A stretch of DNA of 54,373 nucleotides from Streptoalloteichus tenebrarius (GCF_024171885.1 NZ_JAMTCP010000047.1:1-54373), one strand, 5' to 3'. Shown: positions 35,282-44,509, counted from the first letter of the stretch. The notes: generated from the letters alone by a model not told the origin. Numbers and translations: made by a program.

Positions 35282-35521
35282 GTGTCGCACCAGGTGACGT
35301 TGATGACCAGGCAGGGCTGCCACGCCTGCGAGGTGGCCGAGGCCGACGTGCGGCGCATCTGCGGCGAGCTGGCGGTGGAGTGGTCGGCGGTGGACGTCGA
35401 CACCGACCCGGAGCTGCGGGCCGAGTACGGCGACCGCGTCCCGGTGATCCTCATCGACGGCGCGGAGCACGGGTACTGGAAGGTCGAGGAGGAGCGCTTC
35501 CGGCGCGCCCTGGCCCGCTGA
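35282..35521 (+). CDS. glutaredoxin-like small redox protein (Rv0508-like)
   Basis: The 79-residue protein has the thioredoxin-like pattern VTLMTRQGCHACEVAEADV, with a CxxC active site at residues 12-15, then VEWSAVDVDTDPELRAEYGDRVPVILIDG with the cis-proline. It ends with a short C-terminal helix. As glutathione is absent in these bacteria, it probably exchanges disulphides with mycothiol or a mycoredoxin system. The position just before the heme operon matches Rv0508-Rv0509. GGAGGAG precedes the GTG. Confidence 0.85.
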   Translation: MSHQVTLMTRQGCHACEVAEADVRRICGELAVEWSAVDVDTDPELRAEYGDRVPVILIDGAEHGYWKVEEERFRRALAR

Positions 35522-35744
35522 CCGGCGCCCCGGATTCCCGCCTGCCCGGGTGACGTCCCTGGCCGACCGGAGACCCACGACCGGCGGACGCCGCCGGCGA
35601 CGCCCGGGGCGCGGCGCGCGCGGCGGACGGGCGTCCGCGACGGACCGCGCGGGGGTCGCGACGGGGCGCTAGGCCGTTCGGGCGACGGCCGTGACCTGCG
35701 TCGCAATGCCCGTGTGCGTCTCGTCATGCCCGACACGCGCGACT
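35522..35744. other. non-coding region before the rex promoter
   Basis: No gene is seen. The region is arginine-like GC repeats and contains no recognisable site before the Rex operator. Confidence 0.45.
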
Positions 35745-35773
35745 TTGTGCCTGCGTTCACAAGCGGCTACCGT
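35745..35773 (+). promoter_or_regulatory. Rex operator overlapping the rex promoter
   Basis: The 18-base site TTGTGCCTGCGTTCACAA (35745-35762) matches the Rex consensus TTGTGAA-N4-TTCACAA at 12 of 14 defined positions. It carries the -35 hexamer TTGTGC (35745-35750), placed 17 bases from the -10 TACCGT (35768-35773). Rex bound here would block RNA polymerase until NADH rises. Confidence 0.8.
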
Positions 35774-35908
35774 GTCTTCGTCGCGCCGTCAAGGGCTTCG
35801 GCGGAAACCACTCGGAATCCACCCTGGCCCTCCCGAGCCGTCCCGGGCCGCCGCCCTGGACCGCTCTCGGCGGGGGGCGGGCGCAGCACCGGGCAGAGGG
35901 AGTTCAGC

Positions 35909-36769
35909 GTGGCGGGACAGCGGGACGAGGGTGGCGAGGTCGTGACCGGCACCCCGACCGCACCCGGAGCGGATCGCGTCGCGGCCCCCCGGGTCGCGGT
36001 CGAGGACACCGGCTCCGCGGGCGCCGCCCCCGCCGAGCAGGTCGCCGAGACCGCCGAGCCGACCGCGCGGGAGCGGGCCAGGGCCATCCCCGAGGCCGCC
36101 GTCGCCCGGCTGGCCATCTACCTGCGGGTCCTGTCCGGGCTGGTCGAGCAGGGCGTGAACACGATCTCCAGTGAGGAGCTGGCCTCCGCCGCCGGGGTCA
36201 ACTCGGCGAAGCTGCGCAAGGACCTCTCCTACATCGGCTCCTACGGCACCCGCGGCGTCGGCTACGACGTCGAGGTGCTGGTCGGCCAGATCGAGCGCAT
36301 CCTCGGTCTGACCCGCAAGCACAGCGTGTGCGTCGTGGGCATCGGCAACCTCGGGCACGCCCTGGCCAACTACGGCGGCTTCCCCGGACGCGGCTTCCCG
36401 GTCGCGGCCCTGTTCGACGTCGACCCCGACCTGATCGGCGTCCCCGTCGGCGGCATCCCCGTCGACCACGTCGACGACATCCCCAGGGTGGTGGCCGAGC
36501 GGGAGATCTCCATCGGCGTCATCGCCACCCCGCCGCCCGCGGCCCAGGAGGTCTGCGACCGCTTGGTCGCCGCCGGCGTGCAGTGCATCCTGAACTTCGC
36601 GCCCGTCGTGCTCCAGGTGCCGGACGACGTCGAGGTGCGCAAGGTCGACCTGGCTGTGGAGATGCAGATCCTGTCCTTCCACGTGGCCCGGCGCGCCGAC
36701 GAGGCGGCCGAGGCCGCGGCGGAGGGGGCGGATCTGTCCGATGTGGACGGGGTGGTGATGCGCCGGTGA
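35909..36769 (+). CDS. rex: redox-sensing transcriptional repressor Rex
   Basis: Rex senses the NADH/NAD+ ratio and represses respiratory and heme genes. NADH releases it from DNA. The 286-residue protein has a disordered extension of about 60 residues. A winged helix follows ([16 protein letters not shown] and [18 protein letters not shown], ending [12 protein letters not shown]). The Rossmann domain carries [25 protein letters not shown] and a C-terminal swapped helix. The GTG at 35909 has AGGGAG seven bases upstream. It leads the heme operon, as in Streptomyces, and overlaps hemA by GTGA. Autoregulation is expected from the operator upstream. Confidence 0.95.
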   Translation: MAGQRDEGGEVVTGTPTAPGADRVAAPRVAVEDTGSAGAAPAEQVAETAEPTARERARAIPEAAVARLAIYLRVLSGLVEQGVNTISSEELASAAGVNSAKLRKDLSYIGSYGTRGVGYDVEVLVGQIERILGLTRKHSVCVVGIGNLGHALANYGGFPGRGFPVAALFDVDPDLIGVPVGGIPVDHVDDIPRVVAEREISIGVIATPPPAAQEVCDRLVAAGVQCILNFAPVVLQVPDDVEVRKVDLAVEMQILSFHVARRADEAAEAAAEGADLSDVDGVVMRR

Positions 36770-38100
36770 GCCTGCTCGCGGTCGGCATGTCCCACCGCAC
36801 CGCGCCGGTGCGGGTGCTCGAACGTGTCGCGGTGTCGGGCGGTGAGGTCGGCAAGCTCCTCGGCGAGCTGCTCGACTGCCCCAACGTCGGCGAGGCCGTG
36901 TTGCTGTCCACCTGCAACCGGGTGGAGGTCTACGCGGCCGTGGAGGCCTTCCACGGCGGGCTCGCCGACATCACCGGGGTGCTGGCGCGGCACGCGGGCT
37001 GCGACGTCGCGGACCTGGTGCCGCACCTCTACGTCCACTACGCGGGCGCCGCGGCCGAGCACCTGTTCTCGGTGGCCGCCGGGCTGGACTCGATGGTCGT
37101 GGGCGAGGCCCAGATCCTCGGGCAGCTCCGCGCCGCCTACGCCGAGGCCGAGGCGGCCGGCACCACCGGCCGCGTCGTGCACGAGGTCGTGCAGCAGGCG
37201 CTGCGGGTCGGCAAGCGGGTGCACGCCGAGACCGGGATCGACCACGCCGGCGCGTCCGTGGTGACCGAGGCCCTCGCCGACGCCGAGCGGGTGCTCGACG
37301 GGCTGGCCGGCCGGCGCGCGCTCATCGTGGGCGCCGGCTCGATGGCCGGGCTGGCCGCCGCGCACCTGCGGCGGGCCGGGATCGGCGAGGTCGTGGTCGC
37401 CAACCGCACCACGGCCAACGGCGAGCGGCTGGCCGCGCTCAGCGCCGCCGAGGGCACCCCGGCCAGGGCCGTCCCGCTGACCGAGGTGGTCGGCGAGCTG
37501 GCCGCCGCCGACCTGCTGGTGGCCTGCACCGGCGCGGTGGAGTCGGTCGTCGACGTCGCCATGGTCGCCGAGGCGCGCGACGGGCGGACCCGTCCCCTGG
37601 TGGTCTGCGACCTCGGCCTGCCCAGGGACGTCGACCCCGCCGTCGGCGAGTTGCCCGGCGTGACCGTGGTGGACCTGGAGACGTTGCGGCGTCGCCTGCG
37701 CGAGGCGCCCGCCGGGGCGGACACCCGGCGCGCCGCCGAGCTGGTGGCCGAGGGCGTGCGGGCCTACCTCGCCGCCCAGCGGTCGGCCGAGGTGACGCCG
37801 ACCGTGACCGCGTTGCGCCGGCGGGCCGCCGAGGTGGTCGACGCCGAGCTGCTGCGGCTGGACTCGCGGCTGCCCGAACTGGACGCCACCGTGCGCGACG
37901 AGCTGGCCCGCACGGTGCGCCGGGTCGTGGACAAGCTGCTGCACACCCCGACGGTGCGGGTCAAGGAGCTGGCCGCCGCCCCTGGCGGGTCGAGCTACGC
38001 GGACGCGTTGCGCGAGCTGTTCGGCCTCGACTCGACCGCGCCGGCGGCCCTGACGGCCCCGAGGACCGTCGACCACGGACAGGACGGTGACAAGCGGTGA
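36766..38100 (+). CDS. hemA: glutamyl-tRNA reductase HemA
   Basis: HemA reduces Glu-tRNA(Glu) to glutamate-1-semialdehyde with NADPH, the committed step of C5-pathway heme synthesis. The 444-residue protein has the catalytic domain with [15 protein letters not shown] and the active Cys50 in [11 protein letters not shown], then the signature [22 protein letters not shown]. The NADPH domain reads [17 protein letters not shown], and a helical dimerisation domain follows. The GTG overlaps the rex stop and the stop overlaps hemC, so the first three genes are one coupled unit. Confidence 0.95.
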   Translation: MSLLAVGMSHRTAPVRVLERVAVSGGEVGKLLGELLDCPNVGEAVLLSTCNRVEVYAAVEAFHGGLADITGVLARHAGCDVADLVPHLYVHYAGAAAEHLFSVAAGLDSMVVGEAQILGQLRAAYAEAEAAGTTGRVVHEVVQQALRVGKRVHAETGIDHAGASVVTEALADAERVLDGLAGRRALIVGAGSMAGLAAAHLRRAGIGEVVVANRTTANGERLAALSAAEGTPARAVPLTEVVGELAAADLLVACTGAVESVVDVAMVAEARDGRTRPLVVCDLGLPRDVDPAVGELPGVTVVDLETLRRRLREAPAGADTRRAAELVAEGVRAYLAAQRSAEVTPTVTALRRRAAEVVDAELLRLDSRLPELDATVRDELARTVRRVVDKLLHTPTVRVKELAAAPGGSSYADALRELFGLDSTAPAALTAPRTVDHGQDGDKR

Positions 38101-39044
38101 ACCGGACGTTGCGGATCGGGACCAGGGGCAGCGCCCTGGCGCTGGCGCAGACCGGCACGGTCGCGGCGGCGCTGGAGCGGGCGGGCGCCCGGGTGGAGAT
38201 CGTGACGGTCAGCACGCCCGGCGACCGCTCCTCCGCCCCGATCGCCGAGATCGGGATCGGCGTGTTCACCTCGGCGCTGCGCGACGCCCTCGCGCACGGC
38301 GAGGTGGACGTCGCCGTGCACTCCTTCAAGGACCTGCCGACCGCTCCGGACGCCCGGCTGTCGCTGGCCGCCGTGCCCCGGCGGGAGGACCCCAGGGACG
38401 CGTTGGTGGCCAGGGACGGGTTGACGCTCGGCGAGCTGCCCCCCGGCTCCACCGTCGGCACCGGCTCGCCCCGTCGGGCCGCGCAGTTGCGCGCGCTCGG
38501 CCTCGGGCTGGAGGTGGTGTCGATCCGCGGCAACGTGGACACCCGACTGCGCAAGGTTGCCGACGGCGAGCTGGACGCCGTCGTGCTCGCCCGCGCCGGG
38601 CTGGCCAGGCTGGGCCGGCTCGACGCGATCACCGAGGTGCTCGATCCGCTACAGATGCTGCCCGCCCCCGCGCAGGGCGCGCTCGCGGTGGAGTGCCGCG
38701 TCGACGACGTGGACGTCGAGCACCTCCTTCAGTCCACTTTGGACGATCCGGCCAGCCGGGCCGCGGTCACCGCGGAGCGCGCCATGCTGGCCGCGCTCGA
38801 GGCGGGCTGTTCCGCGCCTGTCGGCGCACTGGCCGAGGTGGTCGAGGACCTGGACGAGAGCGCCGCGGGCGCGGTCCGCTCCGTCCTCCGGCTGTCGTTG
38901 CGTGGGGTGGCCGCCACGCCGGACGACGAGCTGTTGCGCGCCTCGACCACCGGTGAGACGACCGCAGCAGAGCAGCTCGGCCGGGCGTTGGCCGCGGAAC
39001 TGCTCGACCTCGGCGCCGCCGTGCTCGGCGGCCCGGGGGAGTGA
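38097..39044 (+). CDS. hemC: porphobilinogen deaminase HemC
   Basis: HemC joins four porphobilinogen molecules into hydroxymethylbilane using a dipyrromethane cofactor. The 315-residue protein has [50 protein letters not shown], the catalytic [13 protein letters not shown], and the cofactor-binding Cys238 in [10 protein letters not shown]. The GTG start overlaps the hemA stop. The coding region contains an exact GTCCA-N3-TGGAC palindrome at 38732. Confidence 0.95.
   Translation: MNRTLRIGTRGSALALAQTGTVAAALERAGARVEIVTVSTPGDRSSAPIAEIGIGVFTSALRDALAHGEVDVAVHSFKDLPTAPDARLSLAAVPRREDPRDALVARDGLTLGELPPGSTVGTGSPRRAAQLRALGLGLEVVSIRGNVDTRLRKVADGELDAVVLARAGLARLGRLDAITEVLDPLQMLPAPAQGALAVECRVDDVDVEHLLQSTLDDPASRAAVTAERAMLAALEAGCSAPVGALAEVVEDLDESAAGAVRSVLRLSLRGVAATPDDELLRASTTGETTAAEQLGRALAAELLDLGAAVLGGPGE
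38732..38744. repeat. palindrome GTCCA-N3-TGGAC, copy 5 (spacer CTT)
   Basis: An exact copy inside hemC with the same CTT spacer as copy 3. Both lie in coding sequence and encode the residues STLDD/STLDE. Confidence 0.7.
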
Positions 39045-39063
39045 ATGGGATGGGGAGTGCCTG

Positions 39064-40596
39064 ATGACCACCCGTGCACGCAAGACCCCCGGACGCGTCG
39101 CCTTCGTGGGGTCCGGCCCCGGCGACGCGGGGTTGCTCACCGTGAGGGCGCAGGAGTTGTTGACCCGCGCCTCGCTGGTGGTGACCGACCCCGACGTCCC
39201 GGCCGAGGTCGTCGCGTTGGCGCCGGACGGCGCCGAGGTGCGGCCGGCCGTGGGCGACCCGGCGGACGTGGCCAGGGACCTGGTCACCGAGGCCAGGTCC
39301 GGGCGCTCGGTGGTCCGCCTGGTCGCCGGTGACCCGCTGACCGCCGACGCGGTGGTCAGGGAGGCGCAGGCCGTCGCCCGCACCAGCGTCGCCTTCGACG
39401 TGGTGCCCGGCGTGGCCAGCGTGACGGCGGTCCCCGCCTACGCCGGCATCGCCCTCGGCACGGTGCACACCGAGGCCGACGTGCGCGGCGACGTGGACTG
39501 GGCCGCCCTGGCCGCGGCTCCCGGCACCCTCGTGCTGCACGCCACCGGCAGCCACCTCGCCGAGGCCGCCTCGGCGCTGGTCGAGCACGGCGTGGCCGCG
39601 CAGACCCCGGTCGCGGTGACGGCCGAGGGCACCACGTGCAGCCAGCGCACGGTGGACACCACGCTGGCCACGCTGGCCGCGGACGCCGGCGAGCTGGCCG
39701 GCCCGCTGGTGGTGACCATCGGCGCCGCGGCGGGCGGCAGGGCGAAGCTGTCCTGGTGGGAGTCGCGGGCCCTCTACGGCTGGAAGGTCCTGGTGCCGCG
39801 CACCAAGGAGCAGGCGGGCGCGATGAGCGACCGGCTGCGCTCGCACGGCGCGATCCCGGTCGAGGTGCCGACCATCTCGGTCGAGCCGCCGCGCAGCCCC
39901 GCGCAGATGGAGCGCGCGGTCAAGGGCCTGGTCGACGGCCGCTACCAGTGGGTGATCTTCACCTCCACCAACGCGGTGCGCGCGGTGTGGGAGAAGTTCC
40001 GCGAGTTCGGCCTGGACGCGCGCGCGTTCTCCGGCGTGAAGATCGCCTGTATCGGCGAGGCCACCGCGGAGAAGGTGCGGTCGTTCGGGATCCAGCCGGA
40101 GCTGATCCCCTCCGGCGAGCAGACCAGCGAGGGCCTGCTCGCCGACTTCCCGCCGCACGACGACATCCTGGACCCGGTGGACCGGGTGCTGCTGCCCAGG
40201 GCCGACATCGCCACCGAGACGCTGGCGGCCGGCCTGCGGGACCGCGGCTGGGAGATCGACGACGTGACCGCGTACCGCACGGTCAGGGCCGCGCCGCCGC
40301 CCGCCGACACCCGCGAGATGATCAAGACCGGCGGGTTCGACGCGGTGTGCTTCACCTCGTCGTCCACCGTGCGGAACCTGGTCGGCATCGCCGGCAAGCC
40401 GCACGCCCGCACGATCGTCGCCTGCATCGGCCCCGCCACGGCGGAGACGGCCCGCGAGTTCGGCCTGCGGGTCGACGTCCAGCCGGAGGTGGCCCAGGTG
40501 CCGGCGCTGGTCGAGGCCCTGGCGCAGCACGCGGCCCGGCTGCGGGCCGAGGGCGCGCTGCCGCCGCCGCGCAAGACCAAGCGCGCCCGTCGCTGA
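39064..40596 (+). CDS. hemD: fused uroporphyrinogen-III methyltransferase-like/uroporphyrinogen-III synthase
   Basis: The 510-residue protein combines an N-terminal SUMT-like domain (about residues 15-240) with a C-terminal HemD domain (about 250-500) that cyclises hydroxymethylbilane to uroporphyrinogen III. The first domain keeps the [15 protein letters not shown] opening and [16 protein letters not shown]. The canonical GGDP-FVFGRGGEE loop is replaced by [17 protein letters not shown], so methylation of uroporphyrinogen for siroheme or cobalamin may be weakened or lost. HemD motifs include [32 protein letters not shown] and [14 protein letters not shown]. The fusion is usual in actinobacteria. 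It begins 19 bases after hemC. Confidence 0.88.
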   Translation: MTTRARKTPGRVAFVGSGPGDAGLLTVRAQELLTRASLVVTDPDVPAEVVALAPDGAEVRPAVGDPADVARDLVTEARSGRSVVRLVAGDPLTADAVVREAQAVARTSVAFDVVPGVASVTAVPAYAGIALGTVHTEADVRGDVDWAALAAAPGTLVLHATGSHLAEAASALVEHGVAAQTPVAVTAEGTTCSQRTVDTTLATLAADAGELAGPLVVTIGAAAGGRAKLSWWESRALYGWKVLVPRTKEQAGAMSDRLRSHGAIPVEVPTISVEPPRSPAQMERAVKGLVDGRYQWVIFTSTNAVRAVWEKFREFGLDARAFSGVKIACIGEATAEKVRSFGIQPELIPSGEQTSEGLLADFPPHDDILDPVDRVLLPRADIATETLAAGLRDRGWEIDDVTAYRTVRAAPPPADTREMIKTGGFDAVCFTSSSTVRNLVGIAGKPHARTIVACIGPATAETAREFGLRVDVQPEVAQVPALVEALAQHAARLRAEGALPPPRKTKRARR

Positions 40597-40616
40597 GGCG
40601 CGCCGAGACCGACCGG

Positions 40617-40672
40617 TCGACGCCGACCGCGTCGCGCCGGGTCCGCCCGGTCCCGCGCGCGGTCGGCGTCGA
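40617..40672. other. 15-bp perfect stem between hemD and hemB
   Basis: Arms 40617-40631 and 40658-40672 are fully complementary and enclose a 26-base GC-rich loop with a further CCGGG/CCCGG-type pairing. It ends 28 bases before the hemB start, just ahead of its GAAGGGAG site. It could terminate, stabilise or separate translation of the two genes. Confidence 0.6.
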
Positions 40673-40699
40673 GCCCCGCCCCGAAGGGAGTACGTCGAG

Positions 40700-41677
40700 G
40701 TGTTCCCGTCCCACCGTCCGCGTCGGCTGCGGACCACCCCCGCGATGCGCCGCCTGGTCGCCGAGACGAGCGTCGAGCCCCGCCACCTGGTGCTGCCGAT
40801 GTTCGTCAGGGAGGGGGCCGGCGAGCCGATCCCGATCGCCTCGATGCCGGGCGTCGTGCAGCACACCCGCGACTCGCTGCGCAAGGCCGCCGTCGAGGCG
40901 GTGGAGGCGGGCGTCGGCGGGCTGATGCTCTTCGGCGTCCCCGAGACCAGGGACGCGACCGGGTCCGGCGCGGTCGACGAGAACGGCGTCCTCAACGTGG
41001 CCCTGCGCGACGTGCGGGCCGAGGTCGGCGACGCGACCGTGTTGATGTCCGACTGCTGCCTCGACGAGTTCACCGACCACGGGCACTGCGGGGTGCTCGC
41101 CGAGGACGGTTCGGTCGACAACGACGCGACGCTGCGGATCTACGCCGACATGGCGGTGGCGCAGGTCGAGGCCGGGGCGCACATGGTCGGCCCGAGCGGG
41201 ATGATGGACGGCCAGGTGGGCGTGATCCGCGCCGCGCTGGACGAGGCGGGGCACACCGACGCCGGCATCCTCGCCTACTCCGTCAAGTACGCCTCGGCGT
41301 TCTACGGGCCGTTCCGGGACGCGGTGGAGTCGGCGCTCACCGGCGACCGCAAGACCTACCAGCAGGACCCGGCGAACTTCCGCGAGTCGCTGCGCGAGCT
41401 GGACCTGGACCTGGCCGAGGGCGCGGACGCGGTGATGGTGAAGCCCGCCCTGCCCTACCTGGACGTGCTGCGCGCCGTGGCCGAGGTGTCGACCGTCCCG
41501 GTGTTCGCCTACCAGGTGTCCGGCGAGTACGCGATGGTCGAGGCGGCCGCGGCCAACGGCTGGCTCGACCGGCGCCGCACGGTCCTGGAGACGCTCACCT
41601 CCGTCCGCAGGGCCGGCGCCGACTCGGTGCTGACCTACTGGGCGGTCGAGGCGGCGCACTGGCTCCGCGAGGGCTGA
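40700..41677 (+). CDS. hemB: delta-aminolevulinic acid dehydratase HemB
   Basis: HemB condenses two aminolevulinate molecules to porphobilinogen. The 325-residue TIM barrel has the metal-site segment [14 protein letters not shown], which keeps two of the three cysteine positions of the zinc-type CxC...C motif (the middle one is Asp). It also has [14 protein letters not shown], the substrate lysine in [15 protein letters not shown] and the Schiff-base lysine in [19 protein letters not shown] lies upstream of the GTG. Although it acts before HemC, its gene comes last in the rex-hemACDB cluster. Confidence 0.95.
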   Translation: MFPSHRPRRLRTTPAMRRLVAETSVEPRHLVLPMFVREGAGEPIPIASMPGVVQHTRDSLRKAAVEAVEAGVGGLMLFGVPETRDATGSGAVDENGVLNVALRDVRAEVGDATVLMSDCCLDEFTDHGHCGVLAEDGSVDNDATLRIYADMAVAQVEAGAHMVGPSGMMDGQVGVIRAALDEAGHTDAGILAYSVKYASAFYGPFRDAVESALTGDRKTYQQDPANFRESLRELDLDLAEGADAVMVKPALPYLDVLRAVAEVSTVPVFAYQVSGEYAMVEAAAANGWLDRRRTVLETLTSVRRAGADSVLTYWAVEAAHWLREG

Positions 41678-41679
41678 CC

Positions 41680-42231
41680 GTGCACCCGATGTCCCCGGTC
41701 GCGCCGCCACCGGTGCCGGAGCCGCCGCCCGCGCCGAGGCCCCTGGTGGTGGCCCGGTGGTTGTGGATCAGCAGCGCGCTGCTGGGCGCCGTGCGGTCGG
41801 TCGTCAAGCTCGCCGACCGCAACCGGCTGGTCGACGAGCTGCGCCGGATCGACCCGAAGCTGGGGCAGGACCAGCTCGACCAGGCGGCCAGCGGCGGTGT
41901 CGCGTTCGGGCTGTTGCTCGCGCTGGCGTTGCTCGGGCTGTACGTGGCCCTGGCCAACCGGATGGCCAGGGGGTGGAACCCCGCCAGGGTGGTGCTCGCC
42001 GTGCTGGGCGGGCTGGGCCTGCTCGGGGGCCTGGTCGGCCTCGCCGGGGTCTCGGTCGGGTTGGCCGGGGCGCTGGGGGTCCGCGTCGGCGTGTTCGACG
42101 TCGTGGTGGCCGTGGTCTCGCTGGGCCTCGACGGGGCGGCGCTGGTGCTGATGTTCCTGCCGCGGGTCAACGGCTGGTTCGCCCACGTGGGGCACGTCCG
42201 GCGGGCCCGGCTCGCCGCTCCTCCCCGTTAG
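41680..42231 (+). CDS. four-helix membrane protein, paralogue 1 of 5
   Basis: The 183-residue protein has four predicted membrane helices after a Pro-rich N-terminus: about residues 28-45, 72-90 (LLLALALLGLYVALANRMA), 100-128 and 133-158. The short loop motif ARGWNPARVVLAVLGG and the closing VLMFLPRVNGWF match the KMRAGRNWARITLTV and VLMFLPNANAYF blocks of the following genes, so this is a divergent family member. GTG 41680 lies two bases after the hemB stop. No function can be assigned. Confidence 0.8.
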   Translation: MHPMSPVAPPPVPEPPPAPRPLVVARWLWISSALLGAVRSVVKLADRNRLVDELRRIDPKLGQDQLDQAASGGVAFGLLLALALLGLYVALANRMARGWNPARVVLAVLGGLGLLGGLVGLAGVSVGLAGALGVRVGVFDVVVAVVSLGLDGAALVLMFLPRVNGWFAHVGHVRRARLAAPPR

Positions 42232-42298
42232 GACGAACGAGTGTCGCCCGTTCCGGGGGTTTTGCTCGGCTGAAGCGGATCAGTCGCCGGGACCGGCC

Positions 42299-42304
42299 TA
42301 GGTT
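42299..42304 (+). promoter_or_regulatory. -10 element of the leaderless paralogue 2 transcript
   Basis: TAGGTT lies seven bases before the GTG at 42312, with no Shine-Dalgarno sequence. Confidence 0.45.
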
Positions 42305-42311
42305 GCGGCGG

Positions 42312-43121
42312 GTGACCGCCCCCCACGACAACGACGCCGAGAAGGAGCGGAAGGAGCGGTCGGACCAGCCGCCTTCCGCGCCACCGCCCCAGCAGGGGAC
42401 CGGCGGCGGGCCGACGCCGGTCCCGCCCGACGGTCTCCCGCCGTCCCCGGCGGAGCCGCCGACCACCCCCCTCGCCACACCGCCGCCCGGCGAGGCCACG
42501 GGCGCCCGCGGCGGCGGCCCCACCGGCGGCCCCACCGGCGGGCCGCCCGCGCCGGAGCGGCCCCAGGCCGCCGCGCCGGGGCAGGAGGACGGCGGCCTGC
42601 CCGTCGCCCCTCCGGTCAGCGGACCGCCGCCCCCGCTGCCGGGAGCCACCGGCTACCCTCCCGCGCCGCCGTGGACCGAGCCGCCCGCCCAGCCCGCGGC
42701 CGCGCCGCCCCGCGAGGTGCGGATCTCGTTCTGGATCTGGATCGCCAGCGCCGTGCTCAGCGCGCTCAGCTCCCTGCTGACCCTCACGCAGCGGGACGCG
42801 GCCGTCGACCAGATCCGGCGGCAGGACCCCAACATCACCGCCGAGGAGGCCGAGCGGCTGGCCAACGTCACCATCGGCCTGACGATCGTGGTGGCCGTGG
42901 TCGTGGCCGCCCTGTACGTGTTCTTCGCCGTGAAGATGCGGGCCGGGCGGAACTGGGCCCGGATCACGCTCACCGTGGTCACGGCGTTGTTCCTGCTGGT
43001 GCAGGTCGCGGCGGCCTCGGCCGGCTCGGTCGGCACCCTGATCGCGATCGCCGCCGTCGTGTTGATGTTCCTGCCCAACGCCAACGCCTACTTCCGCGGC
43101 GAGCGTCGCCCGGCGGGCTGA
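42312..43121 (+). CDS. Pro-rich four-helix membrane protein, paralogue 2 of 5
   Basis: The 269-residue protein has a Pro/Gly-rich cytosolic arm of about 130 residues (with GGGPTGGPTGGPP) and then the four-helix core shared by its neighbours. The core contains ISFWIWIASAVLSALSSLLTLTQ, RRQDPNITAEEAERLANVTIG, KMRAGRNWARITLTVVTAL and VLMFLPNANAYFRG. The loop between helices 1 and 2 carries an acidic/amphipathic segment. The function is unknown. It stands after hemB-paralogue 1 and is transcribed from its own leaderless promoter. A terminator of a duplicated type follows at 43203. Confidence 0.8.
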   Translation: MTAPHDNDAEKERKERSDQPPSAPPPQQGTGGGPTPVPPDGLPPSPAEPPTTPLATPPPGEATGARGGGPTGGPTGGPPAPERPQAAAPGQEDGGLPVAPPVSGPPPPLPGATGYPPAPPWTEPPAQPAAAPPREVRISFWIWIASAVLSALSSLLTLTQRDAAVDQIRRQDPNITAEEAERLANVTIGLTIVVAVVVAALYVFFAVKMRAGRNWARITLTVVTALFLLVQVAAASAGSVGTLIAIAAVVLMFLPNANAYFRGERRPAG

Positions 43122-43202
43122 CCTCGGGGGTCGAGGGGCTGGTGAGGCCGGCGGGCCGGCGTCCGGCCCGTCGACCCGCGCGGTGGTTCCGGTCGAACGT
43201 GG

Positions 43203-43239
43203 CGTCGGGGCGGCGGAGTTCTCCGCGAGTGCCCCGACG
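43203..43239 (+). terminator. terminator copy A of a duplicated module
   Basis: CGTCGGGGC (43203-43211) pairs with GCCCCGACG (43231-43239) around an inner GCGGAG/CTCCGC stem, followed by a TTTTG-rich tail. The equivalent hairpin at 43897 keeps the stem by a paired base change. Confidence 0.75.
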
Positions 43240-43266
43240 TCTCGTTTTGTGTTTGCTTGCCCGATC

Positions 43267-43272
43267 TACGGT
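43267..43272 (+). promoter_or_regulatory. -10 element of the leaderless paralogue 3 transcript
   Basis: TACGGT lies five bases before the GTG at 43278. The surrounding 100 bases are repeated upstream of paralogue 4. Confidence 0.45.
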
Positions 43273-43277
43273 GGGGT

Positions 43278-43808
43278 GTGACGGATTCACCAGGAGCTGA
43301 TCAGAGCCCGCCCCCATCGCCCCCATCGCCCGTCGACCACCTGCCCTCCGCGCCGTCGCTGAGCGTCCACGAGGCGGCGCTCCCGCCGCGTCCGGTCGAG
43401 GTCACGGCCTCGTTCTGGGCCTGGATCGTCGGCGCGTTGTCGCCTCTCCTGCTGCCGGTCGCGCTCATCTCCGAGCGGGACGAGACGGTCCGGGTGGCGT
43501 TGGAGAGCGACTCGACGCTGGAGGGGCCGCAGGTCGCCGTCGCCGTGATGCTGGCCATCGCGTTCAGCGCGGTGCTCGCGGTCGTCGTCGCCGCGCTCTG
43601 CCTGCTGTTCGCGTTCAAGGTGCGGGCTGGACGGAACTGGGCTCGGATCACCCTCACCGTGCTCACCGTGTTCGGCGTGTCGTTCACCGCCGTGGACCCG
43701 TCCTGGCCGTCGTTGGTGTCGACGCTGGTCGCGGTGGTCGCCACGGTGTTGATGTTCCTGCCCAACGCCAACGCCTACTTCCGGGGCCAGCGTCGCCCCG
43801 GGGGCTGA
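43278..43808 (+). CDS. four-helix membrane protein, paralogue 3 of 5
   Basis: The 176-residue protein begins VTDSPGADQSPPPSPPSPVDHL, shares the HEAALPPRPVEVTASFWAWI block almost exactly with paralogue 4, and has the family core: FKVRAGRNWARITLTVLTVFG and VLMFLPNANAYFRGQRR. Four membrane helices are predicted. The segment between the first two helices (SERDETVRVALESDSTLEG) is the most variable part. It arose by recent duplication with the gene that follows, including promoter and terminator. Confidence 0.8.
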   Translation: MTDSPGADQSPPPSPPSPVDHLPSAPSLSVHEAALPPRPVEVTASFWAWIVGALSPLLLPVALISERDETVRVALESDSTLEGPQVAVAVMLAIAFSAVLAVVVAALCLLFAFKVRAGRNWARITLTVLTVFGVSFTAVDPSWPSLVSTLVAVVATVLMFLPNANAYFRGQRRPGG

Positions 43809-43896
43809 CCTCTGGGCTGGCTGACCTCCCGATGGGCGAGGCCGGCGGGCCGGCGTCCGTCCTGTCGGGCCGCGCGTCGGTTCCGGTCGAACGTGG

Positions 43897-43933
43897 CGTT
43901 GGGGCGGCGGAGTTCTCCGCGTGTGCCCCAACG
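43897..43933 (+). terminator. terminator copy B of a duplicated module
   Basis: CGTTGGGGC (43897-43905) pairs with GCCCCAACG (43925-43933); compared with copy A, one C-G pair has become T-A on both arms. The inner stem and the TTTTG tail are kept. Confidence 0.75.
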
Positions 43934-43960
43934 TCACGTTTTGTGTTTGCTCGTCCGATC

Positions 43961-43966
43961 TACGGT
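43961..43966 (+). promoter_or_regulatory. -10 element of the leaderless paralogue 4 transcript
   Basis: TACGGT lies six bases before the GTG at 43973, giving a predicted start at the first codon base. Confidence 0.45.
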
Positions 43967-43972
43967 GGGGGC

Positions 43973-44509
43973 GTGACGGATTCACCCAGACCCGACCAGG
44001 GTCCGACCCCCTTCCCTCCGGCGCCGCCGGCGCCCGTCGACCACCTGCCCCCCGCGCCGCCGCTGAGCGCCCACGAGGCGGCGCTCCCGCCGCGTCCGGT
44101 CGAGGTCACGGTCTCGTTCTGGACCTGGATCGCCAGCGCGGTGTGGTCCTTCGCCGCGCCGGTGATCCTCGTGACCCAACGCGACGAGGTGGTCCGCCTG
44201 ACCAGGGCGAGCCAGCCGACGCTGACCGCCCAGCAGGTCGAGGCGGGCGTGTCGCTGGCCATCGGGACCAGCACGGTGGTGGCGATCGTCGTCGCCACGC
44301 TGTACGTGTTGTTCGGCTTCAAGATGCGGGCGGGCCGGAACTGGGCCCGGATCACCCTCACCGTGCTCACCGCGCTCGGCGCGCTGTCCCTCGCCTTCTC
44401 CCTGTCCTGGATGTCGCTGCTGTCGACGCTGGTTTCGGTCGTCGCGGTCGTGTTGATGTACCTGCCCAACGCCAACGCCTACTTCAGGGCCCAGCAGCGC
44501 GTGGGCTGA
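43973..44509 (+). CDS. four-helix membrane protein, paralogue 4 of 5
   Basis: The 178-residue protein is the closest relative of paralogue 3: it shares the VTDSP start, PVDHLPPAPPLSAHEAALPP and the family core FKMRAGRNWARITLTVLTALG and VLMYLPNANAYF. The loop TQRDEVVRLTRASQPTLTAQQVE resembles that of paralogue 2, so the three form a family with mosaic similarity. Four membrane helices are predicted. It has no known function. Confidence 0.8.
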   Translation: MTDSPRPDQGPTPFPPAPPAPVDHLPPAPPLSAHEAALPPRPVEVTVSFWTWIASAVWSFAAPVILVTQRDEVVRLTRASQPTLTAQQVEAGVSLAIGTSTVVAIVVATLYVLFGFKMRAGRNWARITLTVLTALGALSLAFSLSWMSLLSTLVSVVAVVLMYLPNANAYFRAQQRVG

